DNA from: Boothiomyces macroporosus
Lineage: Eukaryota > Chytridiomycota > Chytridiomycetes > Rhizophydiales > Terramycetaceae
Assembly (NCBI GenBank): GCA_027604185.1
Contig: JADGKB010000066.1
Location: 1-64,000, forward strand
Length of the DNA: 64,000 nt
Direction of reading: 5' to 3'
In this document: positions 10,612 through 20,870 of the stretch, piece by piece
How positions within the stretch are numbered: position 1 is the stretch's first letter
Layout: each line of letters opens with the position of its first letter
Notes under the pieces: model-generated
Seen by the model: only the letters and a program-made list of their open reading frames with translations
The model's database searches: none
What the model was told of the DNA's origin: nothing
Translations under genes and position numbers: made by a program

Positions 10612-12271
10612 ATGCCAACCATCCCCATATGTATACTAGGGATTGATAAAGTACATTAATCTTAAACACATAGACAAGAGGCGATTTAGGGTATAAGCTT
10701 ATATCTGAAATCATTGCTAGTAGAAAACAACTCTCCCAAAAAGATGTAGCCATTGCGATCACTGGGTGTTGCGATACCATCGGATCAATTTCTCCAACAG
10801 TACCCGTTATTAATATAGACACGTATCGGGTATGAACAGTTCAAAGAACAAGGTGGATTTCAAGTGGATGTATTAAAGGAAGTCGTTCGCATTAAGGAAA
10901 TTGGAGATAATTTGATCAGAGAGGATGGATATAATCAACACCCAGATGCGTTCTTGAAAGCATTTGTCGGTCAATGTGCTCAACCTGGGATGGTTATTGT
11001 TGATATGATGCCAAAATCTCATGAATCTCAAACACTTTCAGCATTACGGGCAGCTAGCTCCTTGGGTGCGAGCGTTTTATTATTGTTTCCACGGCCTGCA
11101 GAGTTCAAGTAATCCTTCTTAAACCATCAGGCAAGAGTGTATCAAACTGTTTGGCGAGGAAAGGGTAAGCATTAGCACAAAGCTTCCGACAGTCAAGAAA
11201 TTGATTTATATGATTATAGATTCATATAATGCCAATCCAGCAAAAGAGCGACCTATTCCTGAAAATCTAGTGGTTGGCTTGAGGAAAGGGCATGTGCATG
11301 GACCAAACTGCAGACATGATTTTGAGCACTCTGTCACTCCTAAACCTGCGAGTCAACAGCACCATCATGGGCCGAATTGCAACCATTCTCACCCAGAGCC
11401 TGTCCAACAACATATCCACGGTTCGAATTGCAACCATTCTCAGCCGGAACCAAAGCATGTACATGGGCCAAATTGCTCTCACGATAATCCGGTGAGTTTT
11501 ACGAAATCTAATCACTCAAACTTACATGATTCTGGACACGGAGGACATTCTCACGATCACTCTCATGGAGGACATTCTCACGATCACCCTCATGGAGATG
11601 AGCATGTGCATGGCGAAAACTGCAATCATAGAGACCCTCAGGAAGAACTTTTAGTTCAGCAAAATATGAAATTAATCGTGCAAGATTTTCCTACAGCTCA
11701 CAAGGAATTGAAGAATGGAAACATAGGTGTGGTGTTGGCAATTATTGAACTGATTATGATGGGCAAACCTCCTGAAACTTTGAAATTCCCACATAATGAT
11801 TTCGCTGATGGATTTGGAGTATTCTTTGTTAGGAAAAATATCATGGGCGACTTGATTAGCTTGGCAAATGAAGCCATTCACGGAGAATCAACTGATGTCT
11901 ACCCAATTATGGATGCAATCGTGGACCTGCTTTACATTGCGTATATAGATGACAGAGTTCTTGATCAATTTGAAGCAACAGGAGGAATAGAGCTGCTCAG
12001 AGGTTCAACACAATTTCCTGGTTCTGATATCATAAAGTCAAATGATCCGTACTTGTCTGAAATTGGTGAAGCGCTTATTACCCAATTGAAACAATTTTCT
12101 CGCTACAAAAGACTGTGTAATTATTGCAAAAAGAGGGAGGATAAGCAAGCTGCTTTCAAGTTGTGCGTTCGCTGCAAGTAATGATTGAGCTAACGTAGAT
12201 TTAACTGTTATTGCAGCAGAGAATGTCAAGTTGAAGATTGGAAAACACACAAAACCGTTTGCAAAGCTTAA
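10612..12271 (+). CDS. His/Cys-repeat protein with C-terminal MYND zinc finger
   Basis: Five exons: 10612-10650, 10674-10799, 10819-11108, 11131-12177, 12199-12271; 524 residues. Introns are 23, 19, 22 and 21 nt. The N-terminal ~200 residues form an alpha/beta-looking region of unknown family (for example VAIAITGCCDTIGS). Next come five HxHGxNCxH repeats (HVHGPNCRH, HHHGPNCNH, HIHGSNCNH, HVHGPNCSH, HVHGENCNH) mixed with HSHDHSH runs, probably metal-binding. The C-terminus is a MYND finger: CNYCKK, then CVRCKFNCYCSRECQVEDW and HKTVC. The last intron lies inside the finger; splicing 21 nt (12178-12198) restores the canonical YCSxxCQ. MYND domains usually bind proline-rich partners; the role here is unknown. 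Confidence 0.82.
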
Positions 12272-12967
12272 TAAATTGATAATACCAGCTGATTTCTCAT
12301 AGTTTCCATTTCGCACTCATAAACTAAATTGGCTACTAGCAGGTGTCATAGGTCAAAGCCAATACATGAATGTTTCAAAGCAAAAGAGATTTACAAAATA
12401 ATCTTTGTGAGCCAAGGATGAGTAGAAATTACCATAATGATCATGTTACGTTTGGTAAAATACGGGTTCAGGGGAGAAGCCAACTGTCAACCGCAAATAG
12501 CGTAATCAGAGTGAGCCAAGCAGCGATTCAATCATGTAATAAATCAAAACTTGCTTTAGAGTGAAAACCTGGGAAAATGTTGATTGTAGATTTGGAGATA
12601 TTTATTGAGGTTACTGTCGAGTGAAACTCTCGTCTTTGAGATGTCGTGCCTGTCGTCTGTTATGCGATCGGGCCAGGAAAATCGGGTCCCTCCTCGGACG
12701 CTCAGATGATGGTATACAGAAAGAGTGCTAGTAATTAAATGCAATTTTAATGCCAAATAAATAAAAGAAATAGTGGCTAGTTTAAAATGTGCTTTGGTTT
12801 ATTCCAGTTCTAATCTCCACAGTGTAATTCCACCCAGAAAGAGCGTGGGCTCCTCAGTGGCGACTCCTTCAGAGGCTCCAATAGTGAATGAATTTCCTTT
12901 TACGGCGAGTTAAAGCATTTAAAACCAACAAAGCTCCAAACAGTTCTTCCACTAACTTGCCAAATTA
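12272..12967. other. Gene-free interval
   Basis: About 700 bp with only short frames (the longest is 64 codons at 12370-12564, without family features). A small hairpin-capable segment lies near 12619-12635 (CGAG-loop-CTCG). No conserved snRNA or tRNA motif recognised. Confidence 0.4.
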
Positions 12968-14467
12968 ATGTCCAACAATTTAGTGCAAAACGGTAGTTTT
13001 GAAGACTTGGCAAACGCAGGATGTTTCAATGATCCTTGCCTGCCATTCACATTCAACAACTTTATCACTCCATGGAAGTTTGTAGGAGACGACCTGTTTA
13101 CAAAGTATGAGCTGGACGGTCCAAATACATGGCAAGCGTTTGACGGAGACTGGTCTCTAGCTTTGGCTAGCACCATTGGTCCATATACAATTGCACAGGA
13201 TATTGCGGTTACCCCTGGAAGTACCTACACTTTACAGTTTATGACTAGAGCAGACTCCAGAGGTGGTTCATTGGTGAAAAAGGGAGCGTATGGTATCGAT
13301 GGGTTGGACCAACAATCCTTTTCCATCTCAGGCTCCACTTGGACCCCAGTGGTTTATACGTTTACCGCTACAGACTCTGTAGCTACAGTGTATTTCAGCG
13401 GTGTAGGAAAAAGTACTTTCCAGCCTGTGATTGACGCAGTAAAGATTACTCCTGCAAAGGCTGCCGCTCCAGTTCTCCAAATACCTTCCGTCACTGCTGG
13501 AAACACATCTCCAACAAACCCAATTGCAAAAATTCAACAACCTGCTCCTGTACAAAATTCTGCTTCTTCCGCTCAACCAACTGCTGCTGGTACATCAAGT
13601 AACTCTGGAAATTCAAACTCTGGAAACACTGTAAATTCAAATACCGACTCTAACGGAGACACTGTGGGACCTGGTTCACAAAATAGCCATAATGCTGGTG
13701 TCCCAGTTACCAACCAAATCCCAACCAGCACTACTTCCAACCCGCTTGTTGCGGACTCTGCTTCTAAAGGAATCAGTCCTGCTGTAGTTGGACTATTATG
13801 CGCTGGACTGATTACCGCCCTAGTAGTAATTGGCATGTTTGTCTCTGCCAAAAAACGAAGAAGAGAACCTAGCTCGCAATCTACTTTGCGTGATAGAGAT
13901 ATGGACGAATTCCAACCTCCTATTCTTGCGTCCACACCACCAATTCAACCACGCCCTTCGATCTTCCGTAAAGTAAGCATGCCTTCAATCACTCCCCTCC
14001 TAGCTCAAACTCAAGAATTGAAAAGTAAGAGCGCAGAATTCTTTAAAAGAAAATTCAGTGCTACTACTCCAATTATTACTCCTGCAGATCCAGAGTCGGT
14101 TTTCTCGTTACCTAGAAGCGATACGGTTACCACAGAAATTGTTAGATTAGACACTGCTGTAACAAGGGCGGAAACTTTTTCTATTCCAAGCACTCCAACC
14201 ACATCAATATATGCAACAATGGTAGCTGATTTGCAGGCAAATCCCGTGCCATTCCCATATGAATCTCCTGTAACTAGCCAAAATGCACCTTTTGATGCAC
14301 AGTTTATTGTAATCAAAACCGATGAAGAAAAGCGTATGGAGCATACGGATCTATCTGCACAGCCTAGATTCGAGTGTGAACCAAAGGAAGAAAGACCACT
14401 GTCTTCTGTTACTGTCGCTGAGCTGCCGGTGCTCAATGAAGGTGACTTGCCTGTTTTAAATGAATAA
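12968..14467 (+). CDS. DUF642/galactose-binding-like single-pass membrane protein
   Basis: Single exon, 499 residues. Residues 1-160 form a jelly-roll domain of the DUF642/CBM type: it opens NLVQNGSFED, contains FDGDWSLAL, then QDIAVTPGSTYTLQF and closes QPVIDAVKITP. A Ser/Asn/Thr-rich stalk (~165-270) leads to one transmembrane helix (VVGLLCAGLITALVVIGMF) with a basic stop-transfer KKRRR and a ~200-residue cytosolic tail. Inferred role: cell-wall or carbohydrate-binding surface sensor. Odd: no signal peptide precedes NLVQNGSFE. Either a leader exon was missed upstream or the N-terminus is exported by the TM helix alone. Confidence 0.7.
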   Translation: MSNNLVQNGSFEDLANAGCFNDPCLPFTFNNFITPWKFVGDDLFTKYELDGPNTWQAFDGDWSLALASTIGPYTIAQDIAVTPGSTYTLQFMTRADSRGGSLVKKGAYGIDGLDQQSFSISGSTWTPVVYTFTATDSVATVYFSGVGKSTFQPVIDAVKITPAKAAAPVLQIPSVTAGNTSPTNPIAKIQQPAPVQNSASSAQPTAAGTSSNSGNSNSGNTVNSNTDSNGDTVGPGSQNSHNAGVPVTNQIPTSTTSNPLVADSASKGISPAVVGLLCAGLITALVVIGMFVSAKKRRREPSSQSTLRDRDMDEFQPPILASTPPIQPRPSIFRKVSMPSITPLLAQTQELKSKSAEFFKRKFSATTPIITPADPESVFSLPRSDTVTTEIVRLDTAVTRAETFSIPSTPTTSIYATMVADLQANPVPFPYESPVTSQNAPFDAQFIVIKTDEEKRMEHTDLSAQPRFECEPKEERPLSSVTVAELPVLNEGDLPVLNE

Positions 14468-14497
14468 ATATCTGTTTAAAAGTTTCACTGGTAGCGT

Positions 14498-15515
14498 TTA
14501 TTGTTTAGCTTGTCTGACTTTTAATAAAATGAGGATCCATTGGGCATTGTTGAAGAGCTCTTCCTTGAATGCAAAAAGGAAGGCAGCAGTCAAAACAGAC
14601 TGGAGCAACTTGGATTCAATGCCTTTGTAGAACCCTTTGACTCCTTCCTTTTTGAAAATCTTTTGGAACCCATCAAGAAGAGAGTTGTAGCGTGTGCTTT
14701 CATCTTGAGAGTCTTTCAAGTGCATACGAGATTTGACGACGATATATGGATAAGTGATTGAGGTAGCGCATAGTTTTGAAACTATAATTAAGGATTATTA
14801 CCAGCCCCCAACAAGAAGAAATGGAATGCGGTTAATTCCTTTACAGACTTTTCTACCCAAGCCTTTAATTTCTCAAATACAGTGTATTGAATCACAGGGT
14901 TGGCAACCAATACCAGTGCTGGTAAAATACCTCTCCAGAATCCGACTAATCCTTCTTCTTTGTAGATTTTTAGAGCGGCTTCCTTCATTCCAATTTTGGT
15001 CTTTCCAGCTTCGGCATCCTTGACCAACAAACGAGTCTAAATTTAAGCTACACAGATACATTAATAACCCAGATGGGGTTGGTCAAGACGGAAGTAATAC
15101 TACCCGCAATTGCACCAGTAATCATATTTTCTGCAATTGAAATAGCCTCTCCGGCAGCTAATTTGGCTTCAAATCCGGCTTTTACCAACTCATACCTACG
15201 TCAGCTAAATATTACCAGTAATAATAGATTGCTTGAGTAACGGCAATTCCAAACATAGCAGATTTCAAACCTCTAAATTTAGAATAACCTACGCATATAG
15301 TCCTTGGACACCTTCTTCCTTGAGAATGCGTTTCGCAGCTTGCAGCTGGCTGGTTTTTGTTTCCTTCGAGTCAACTTGAGAGCGTGTGGAAACAGTGATT
15401 AAAGGATAGGTGAGAGCCATACTGTGATCAGATTCATCTTACCTCAACATACCACCTCCGGCACCTATATTAAATATTATGTACCAGCTAAAGCATGAAC
15501 AACGCTGTCAGACAT
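14498..15515 (-). CDS. Peroxisomal adenine nucleotide carrier (PMP47/SLC25A17 type)
   Basis: Seven exons (minus strand): 15515-15485, 15464-15443, 15421-15293, 15272-15216, 15195-15060, 15036-14802, 14781-14498; 297 residues. Six introns of 20, 21, 20, 20, 23 and 20 nt. The spliced product has three mitochondrial-carrier repeats: TYPLITVSTRSQ, NPIWVINTRLLV and TYPYIVVKSRM. The second motif plus GFWRGILPALVLVANPVIQY and KGIESKLLQSVLTAA identify the PMP47/ANT1 branch, which exchanges ATP for AMP across the peroxisomal membrane to activate fatty acids for beta-oxidation. Length fits the family (~300 aa). No unspliced frame exceeds 80 codons, so ordinary ORF finding would miss it. Confidence 0.92.
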
Positions 15516-15729
15516 ATTTTTTGAACAAAAACTGAAAAAGTTTGGTTGAAATATCCCCACGTGATTTTTGGATTGAATGCCCACATGCAAACAAAATCAC
15601 AAGAGATCGCCGCAATGTTTCAAAAGAATTTCCACACTTTATAGTGATAATTATTAGGAGTTCAAGTAAATTATGAGTTCAAGCAGTTGGTAGTTGGTAG
15701 TTTGTTACGCGTCTTGTTTTTTCAAAATA

Positions 15730-17728
15730 ATGGAGCGAGATAACATTAGTCGAGCTGACAGCACAAATTCTTTTGCATCAATAGACCCGAAAATATCTGA
15801 CAGTAAACAAAGCGCAAAGCCAATTGCTCCCCAACCAGATGAGGCAGATACTATTCGTTCAAGGACAAGGAAAGATAGAATTCAAAAGAAAAAAGAACGC
15901 AATACAATGGAAAAAAGCTATTCAAAAGATGAGATTCAAGATATTCGTGAAGCTAATACTGTTCGCCCAAAAGAAAAGGGAAAATCTATCAGTCCCGATG
16001 GTTCAATATCCCCTCACAGAGAAAAATCTGCTGAAGCTTCACCAAGAGCAAGCAGCCCGTTACCAATTGGAGATACTTCTAGCCGCAACCCCCATCGAAA
16101 GGTTAAAAAGAGAGACTCAAATACCAAACTATTACCCAGGAGCTCAACAGCAGGAGAGCCTAGTGTCGATCCTGTAACAGCTCACATTGGCACACTCGCT
16201 GGATTAGATTCAAGTGTGTCCAAAATAATGCATGGAACCAAAGAGTTTCTTCGAAAAGACACTGGTGAAAGAAAAGCTGCCAGAAATATATTGGATTCAA
16301 CTAATCCATCTACCTTTTTGGATACAAAGATTGTGGAGGATGCGCGAATGCTTTCATCTCCTCAAGCCTCTGTAGAAAATATAAATGCAGATCAGGGTAG
16401 CTCAAACAAGCTTTCAAGGAAAGATTCAAAAAGGCTCTCACGGCGGGACTCAAAGGAAGATGCTTCAAATAGACACAATTCTGAACAAAGACCGCAAGAG
16501 CAGACACCTTCTAGAAACACTTCCCCTACAAATCTTCAACCAGAACAAATGCGGAGATTATCTAGAAGAGAATCTACTAAAAAGGTTCTTGGTGACCGAC
16601 CCAATCCACTAAACACATACTCTCTAAACAAACACCTACAATCATCAAACAGCGAAGTAGAATACTACATGGAGAATGGCGACATCAAAAGTACAAAGTT
16701 GATAAAGAAAAAGAACTCGTTTGTTCCAATTAGAGAAGTAGAATCAGAGCTCCCACCACTCGCGCCAAAAGAGCGGTCAGAATTATACAGCTCTGGTAAC
16801 GAGTTGACAGAGAGCCCGTCTAATCAGAGTGTAAAAAAGAAAAAGAAAAAGTATACGGTAAGTTCAACCTCTGGCGACACTATTATTCTTTCCATTGATG
16901 ATATAGTGAACAAAGGATCGACGAATACACTTAATTCTACACCAGATTTATCAGTAAAACCCACTTTAGTACCGACAACGCCAGGTTTAGTGTACTATGC
17001 CAACGGCGAAGGATTCACAAAGACACTGCAACAAGAAGAAAAAGTAGAGCAAACCGTGCAAGATACAAACGTAGATTTCCTTAAATGGTTCGAAAAGATA
17101 AGAGAATGGATATACATTTTCACTGAAATTATTTACTTTGGGTTCTGTATTTACAGTGTGATTTATTTACCGACAAAGTCATCAGAGTTTCAAGGCACAC
17201 AGTACGTTCCTTTCCAAAACACGGATAATTATAGCTTATGGGTACAAGAAAACATTCAGTTTCCAGTGTACACTTTTGTTTTATCTTATTCACAAATTTC
17301 AGCTTCGTTTTCTTATTTGATGCAGTTTTTAGGGATTTTGAATTGTATGGGGTGTTTGGATAGGCTACATAAATATTGCAAGGCTCGGTACTTGAGACGG
17401 AATACTATTCTTGGATTACTTGCTTTATCTTGTACTTTATATTAACTCAGGTTGTATTTCTAGTTTTTATTGTACCGTGCTTCTTATTGAAACAGATATA
17501 TACCTTGCTGAATCCAATACATCCACGGGTAGTTTGTACGGAACGACTTACTGGATGTTTAACCCTACTCTGCTCAATAATAGCAGGCTAATTGGTGATC
17601 TGCAGAGCTGGAGTGTTATAAATGCAGTTAGAGGAAGCTTGGGCATAATCGGTTATTTATTGATGCGTATGATGAAACGGCCAGCCTTGGAAATCAAGAA
17701 ATCCAATTCAACTGTTAATGAAGTATAA
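15730..17728 (+). CDS. Large disordered protein with four C-terminal membrane helices
   Basis: Exons 15730-17431 and 17451-17728; 659 residues. The 19-nt intron is GTACTTTATATTAACTCAG. About 440 N-terminal residues are Ser/Lys/Arg-rich and low in hydrophobics (for example SRKDSKRLSRRDSKED, and KKKKKKYTV), typical of a phosphorylated disordered cytosolic region. The C-terminal ~220 residues hold about four hydrophobic segments, starting WIYIFTEIIYFGFCIYS. No family recognised. Converges on the next gene with only 8 bp between stop codons. ATG 15730 is chosen because it is the first Met that leaves a hydrophilic N-terminus; an upstream non-ATG extension is not needed. Confidence 0.65.
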
Positions 17729-17736
17729 TCAATATA

Positions 17737-18630
17737 TTATGACAAGTCTAGTGATTTGAAAGCATTTATAATAGCTTCATTGATTTGTTGTTCAGAGAGA
17801 CCAATAAGTGTATCTTGATTGATTGATTTTAGCACTCTGCCAACAGCTTTGCCAGGTGGAATACCGAGTACTTTGATTACTCGATCGCCATCAACCAACT
17901 TGCTAATTTGAGGCTTTGCCAATAGTTTCTGCTCAATCACGTCTTGTTTTTTAAAGTAATCAACACAATGCTTTGCCAAATCTGTCGTTTCATCCGTTTC
18001 GAGTTCACTAGTGTATGCCTGGTAAAAAGAGAGAAACCTGCTAAACATGCCTCTCTTTTTTTCTTGCCTTCTCTGTGTGGTTTTCAACTCACCAACTTTC
18101 CATTTGGTACCAAACCATTCAAACACTTGCTCTTCGTTTTCAAATCCGTACTTTTCAATGTCTAATCCGAAACAATCACAGATTGATTTCGGGTCGCTTG
18201 ATAAATGGATTATTTCAAGAGTATTTGGAGAGGTGTACAGTTTGTAAACTAGACCGTTTTCGTTTAGTTTGAGATTATGCGGTTTTAAGAGGTAGCCGAA
18301 AATAATACCAAAGTCAGAGTACGATAAACAGAATTTGGATAGTTGGATATCTTTTGTATGTAGTAAATCTACCTGTACATTCTTGTATTCAAATGACAGG
18401 ATCGGGCCTTGCTTGTTTACTTGCGGCGGATTGAATACTTTCAAATCAATCGGTTTCTGGTCGGATACCAGGATGTCAATATCTCCATGGTCCAGTTTAG
18501 TTGGTAATTGGTCCAGTGTGTCTACTTGTGAGTAGTGCTGCTTTAGTATGGGAATTAGTTCATTAAGGATTTTGCGATATTCCTCTGTGGTTACTCTTCT
18601 TGTAGGGATATTGAATGCGTTTCCACCCAT
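17737..18630 (-). CDS. Predicted nucleotidyltransferase-fold protein
   Basis: Single exon, 297 residues. The N-terminus GGNAFNIPTRRV is followed by an HGDIDILVS strand (D-x-D) and later VQVDLLH, supplying a third acidic residue. This arrangement (GG/GS-like start, DxD, third Asp) is typical of polymerase-beta-like nucleotidyltransferases. The C-terminal half includes a helical region (VIKVLGIPPGKAVGRVLKSI) reminiscent of the tRNA-nucleotidyltransferase-type helical tail. The substrate is unknown. I infer the fold from motifs only. Confidence 0.55.
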   Translation of the reverse strand: MGGNAFNIPTRRVTTEEYRKILNELIPILKQHYSQVDTLDQLPTKLDHGDIDILVSDQKPIDLKVFNPPQVNKQGPILSFEYKNVQVDLLHTKDIQLSKFCLSYSDFGIIFGYLLKPHNLKLNENGLVYKLYTSPNTLEIIHLSSDPKSICDCFGLDIEKYGFENEEQVFEWFGTKWKVGELKTTQRRQEKKRGMFSRFLSFYQAYTSELETDETTDLAKHCVDYFKKQDVIEQKLLAKPQISKLVDGDRVIKVLGIPPGKAVGRVLKSINQDTLIGLSEQQINEAIINAFKSLDLS

Positions 18631-18723
18631 GGATACTTCAAGTTTCCATGATTTTTATGCTGGTGGTGACTCTGCCAACTCACTGTGGCGCAGTACAAAG
18701 TAATTCACAATAATAGAATGGTT

Positions 18724-19925
18724 TTATTCACCTTCTTCCATCTCATCACCATCCACTTCATCGACTTCATCCACATCATCCATTTCATCAACTTCGTCCA
18801 TGCCATCAAATTCAAACCCTTGTGCCTCTAGTGCCATGTGCTGTTCTTGCAGCAACTATATTAATATCGTATACCTGATGTGCACGTGTCTCTAAATCAC
18901 CACGAATGCTCAAAAATCTGCAATACTCTGTATTCCACATCCTGCTCTCACTATGACACTTCACTTTACGCACCCCTCCAACATATCCAAAATTAGGATT
19001 ATCCCAATTAATAATTTCTTTGGCAAATATGCTAGCTGTTACTGTATGCCAGATTGACTCTTCAGCGAAATGTGGAAATGCTACTGTTATGCCTTCGATT
19101 TCATCCTTGTACCTAACATTTGGTATTTCTATTCCGTTAGGATTGGGGTATTGCAGCCCTTGTACAAGGTAATTATTAATTACAAATCCTCTCCACCTTT
19201 TACTTAGATTTTGATTACCACGACCAAGAATCAAACTGTGATCTTCTCCATTGCACTTCAACTTCGTCTCCAATGCAAAATGCCGGTCTAGAATCACTTG
19301 ATAGTGGTATATCTTCTACATAGACTTGTCTAGGATGTCCCATCAGCTCTTGCGGACACTTTCTAATCCTCCATTTATCCACCATTTCATCTGGGTTTAT
19401 CACATGAACCATATTGTATTTATACTGCTGAATCAAATTTACATTCCAGCTAGTCTTGAATAGCTTTGTCTTTTTATCAAATGTAATTAGAGCAATTGAG
19501 AATGACATTTCAGTGAACAATTCCGTGTTTAGGATATTAACTATTGTTGAGTATCGTCCATCGTAAATTAGCTTGTAACTTTCTCGGTAGGAATCGGGCA
19601 GCCTGTGTATTTTAGTTTTACCTCGTTAGTTTGAACTTACCTAGATCAATTCAACAGTACGTTTGCATTTACACTCATTTTTACCAAAGCTATCTTTGAG
19701 GTACTGCACTACATTATCGGATAAGTGGGGAAGCTCGGCATTGATCTCTGGTTCGGCAATTGTAGGGCAGTAATCAAAAAAGAAAGCAAAGTCAATTAGT
19801 GACCGAGCTTTCCACATATATTCGTCTAGCGATAGCAAGTAATTTGCTCTGTTTGTCATTGATAAGTGAATGACTGATTTGGTATCCAGATAGTCGCATA
19901 TTTTTTTAAAAGACAGTTGATCCAT
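18724..19925 (-). CDS. F-box protein of the 'QWRR...WWxG' family, acidic tail
   Basis: Four exons (minus): 19925-19661, 19621-19219, 19196-18875, 18855-18724; 373 residues. An N-terminal F-box (MDQLSFKKICDYLDTKSVIH) is followed by a region matching a plant-type F-box family: GDEVEVQWRRSQ joined to WSWWRGFVINN, then PNFGYVGGVRKV. Introns: 39 nt (19622-19660), 22 nt (19197-19218, which restores WWRG) and 19 nt (GTATACGATATTAATATAG). The C-terminus is a run of Asp/Glu (EVDEMDDVDEVDEVDGDE). Probably an SCF adaptor. The 39-nt intron is exactly the length of two local introns back to back (see findings). Confidence 0.75.
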
Positions 19926-19984
19926 TTCTGATTTCAAAAAAGTTGCAAACCAAATTTAAACGTTGAGTCATCAGGAAATAATTC

Positions 19985-20068
19985 GGAATGTATTATAATT
20001 GTAGTATAATTTGGAATGTATTATAATTGTAGTATAATTCGGAATGTATTATAATTGTAGTATAATTC
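19985..20068. repeat. 28-bp tandem repeat, three copies
   Basis: Three head-to-tail copies of a 28-bp unit beginning GGAATGTATTATAATTGTAG start at 19985, 20013 and 20041. Only the final base varies (T in copy 1, C in copies 2 and 3). It sits just upstream (5') of the F-box gene starting at 19925. Confidence 0.9.
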
Positions 20069-20870
20069 GGGCTCTGGATTAATACTGCTCCTATAAAAAT
20101 CTAGTTTATAGAATTGCAAGAGTCAATTGTAATTTTGATGCTTAGAGAGAGTAGAAAGCTTTCTCACTTGATTATCTACGACGAGAAAGAGTATGTTAAA
20201 TCCAGCCAGCTGGTTCAGTAAAAGTGGCTTTCACCTTATGAAACACCACCAACTAATGGTTTTGTAACAGAGCGTTAATTACCAACAAGAGTGATACTCT
20301 AAATTAAGATAGGACCCAGTTACTTGTTGTTGGTGTTTATAAACCAAATAGCTGGCCATTAAGCCCGCAATGTCCAAATAGAGTCTCTGAATATCGAATA
20401 AATTATATTTTCATTCCAGTTGCTAAAGAATGTAAATTAATTAGCGATTATCTTTCGCTTTTCCTTTTTCTGAATTTTCCAAAACTAAACGATAAAAATT
20501 GGTAAGTCGGTGGATATCCCCGGAAAGTATATCACAATCAATTAACAAGTATCCGAATGAATACTAGATTATGATTTTCCATAGTAATGGGAATATTTTG
20601 CTAAACCCACTCCCTGACTGAAAAAAAGAGGTACCAGAAAAAACACAGCCATAAATTAAAAAGGTGGAAATTAACCAAATTAAATGATGAAAACAATATT
20701 TCAATTGGTTGAAACACCTGTTTGTTTACAGTGCTCGATTAATTATTTCTTTTTTAATATTCCCCTGATTCAAGTGTACGACACAATGAGGTAACCAGAG
20801 CCCAGATAAAAGCATTAGGTCCGAGCTCTCCAGCCTGGATAAAAAGGACAAGCAAATTAAAAAGACTTTC
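20069..20870. other. Gene-free AT-rich interval
   Basis: About 800 bp without a credible ORF. A GATAAAAAG element about 30 bp before the ATG of the LicD gene may act as its TATA-like box. Confidence 0.4.

Noticed and set aside
12199..12216. Longer 39-nt intron in the MYND finger ending at TTGCAG
   Set aside because: The 21-nt choice retains FNCYCSRECQ, the canonical MYND zinc ligands; the 39-nt choice deletes them.
12600..12730. GC-richer block with a small hairpin as a possible ncRNA
   Set aside because: No conserved snRNA, SRP or tRNA motif is visible and the hairpin stem is only four to five base pairs.
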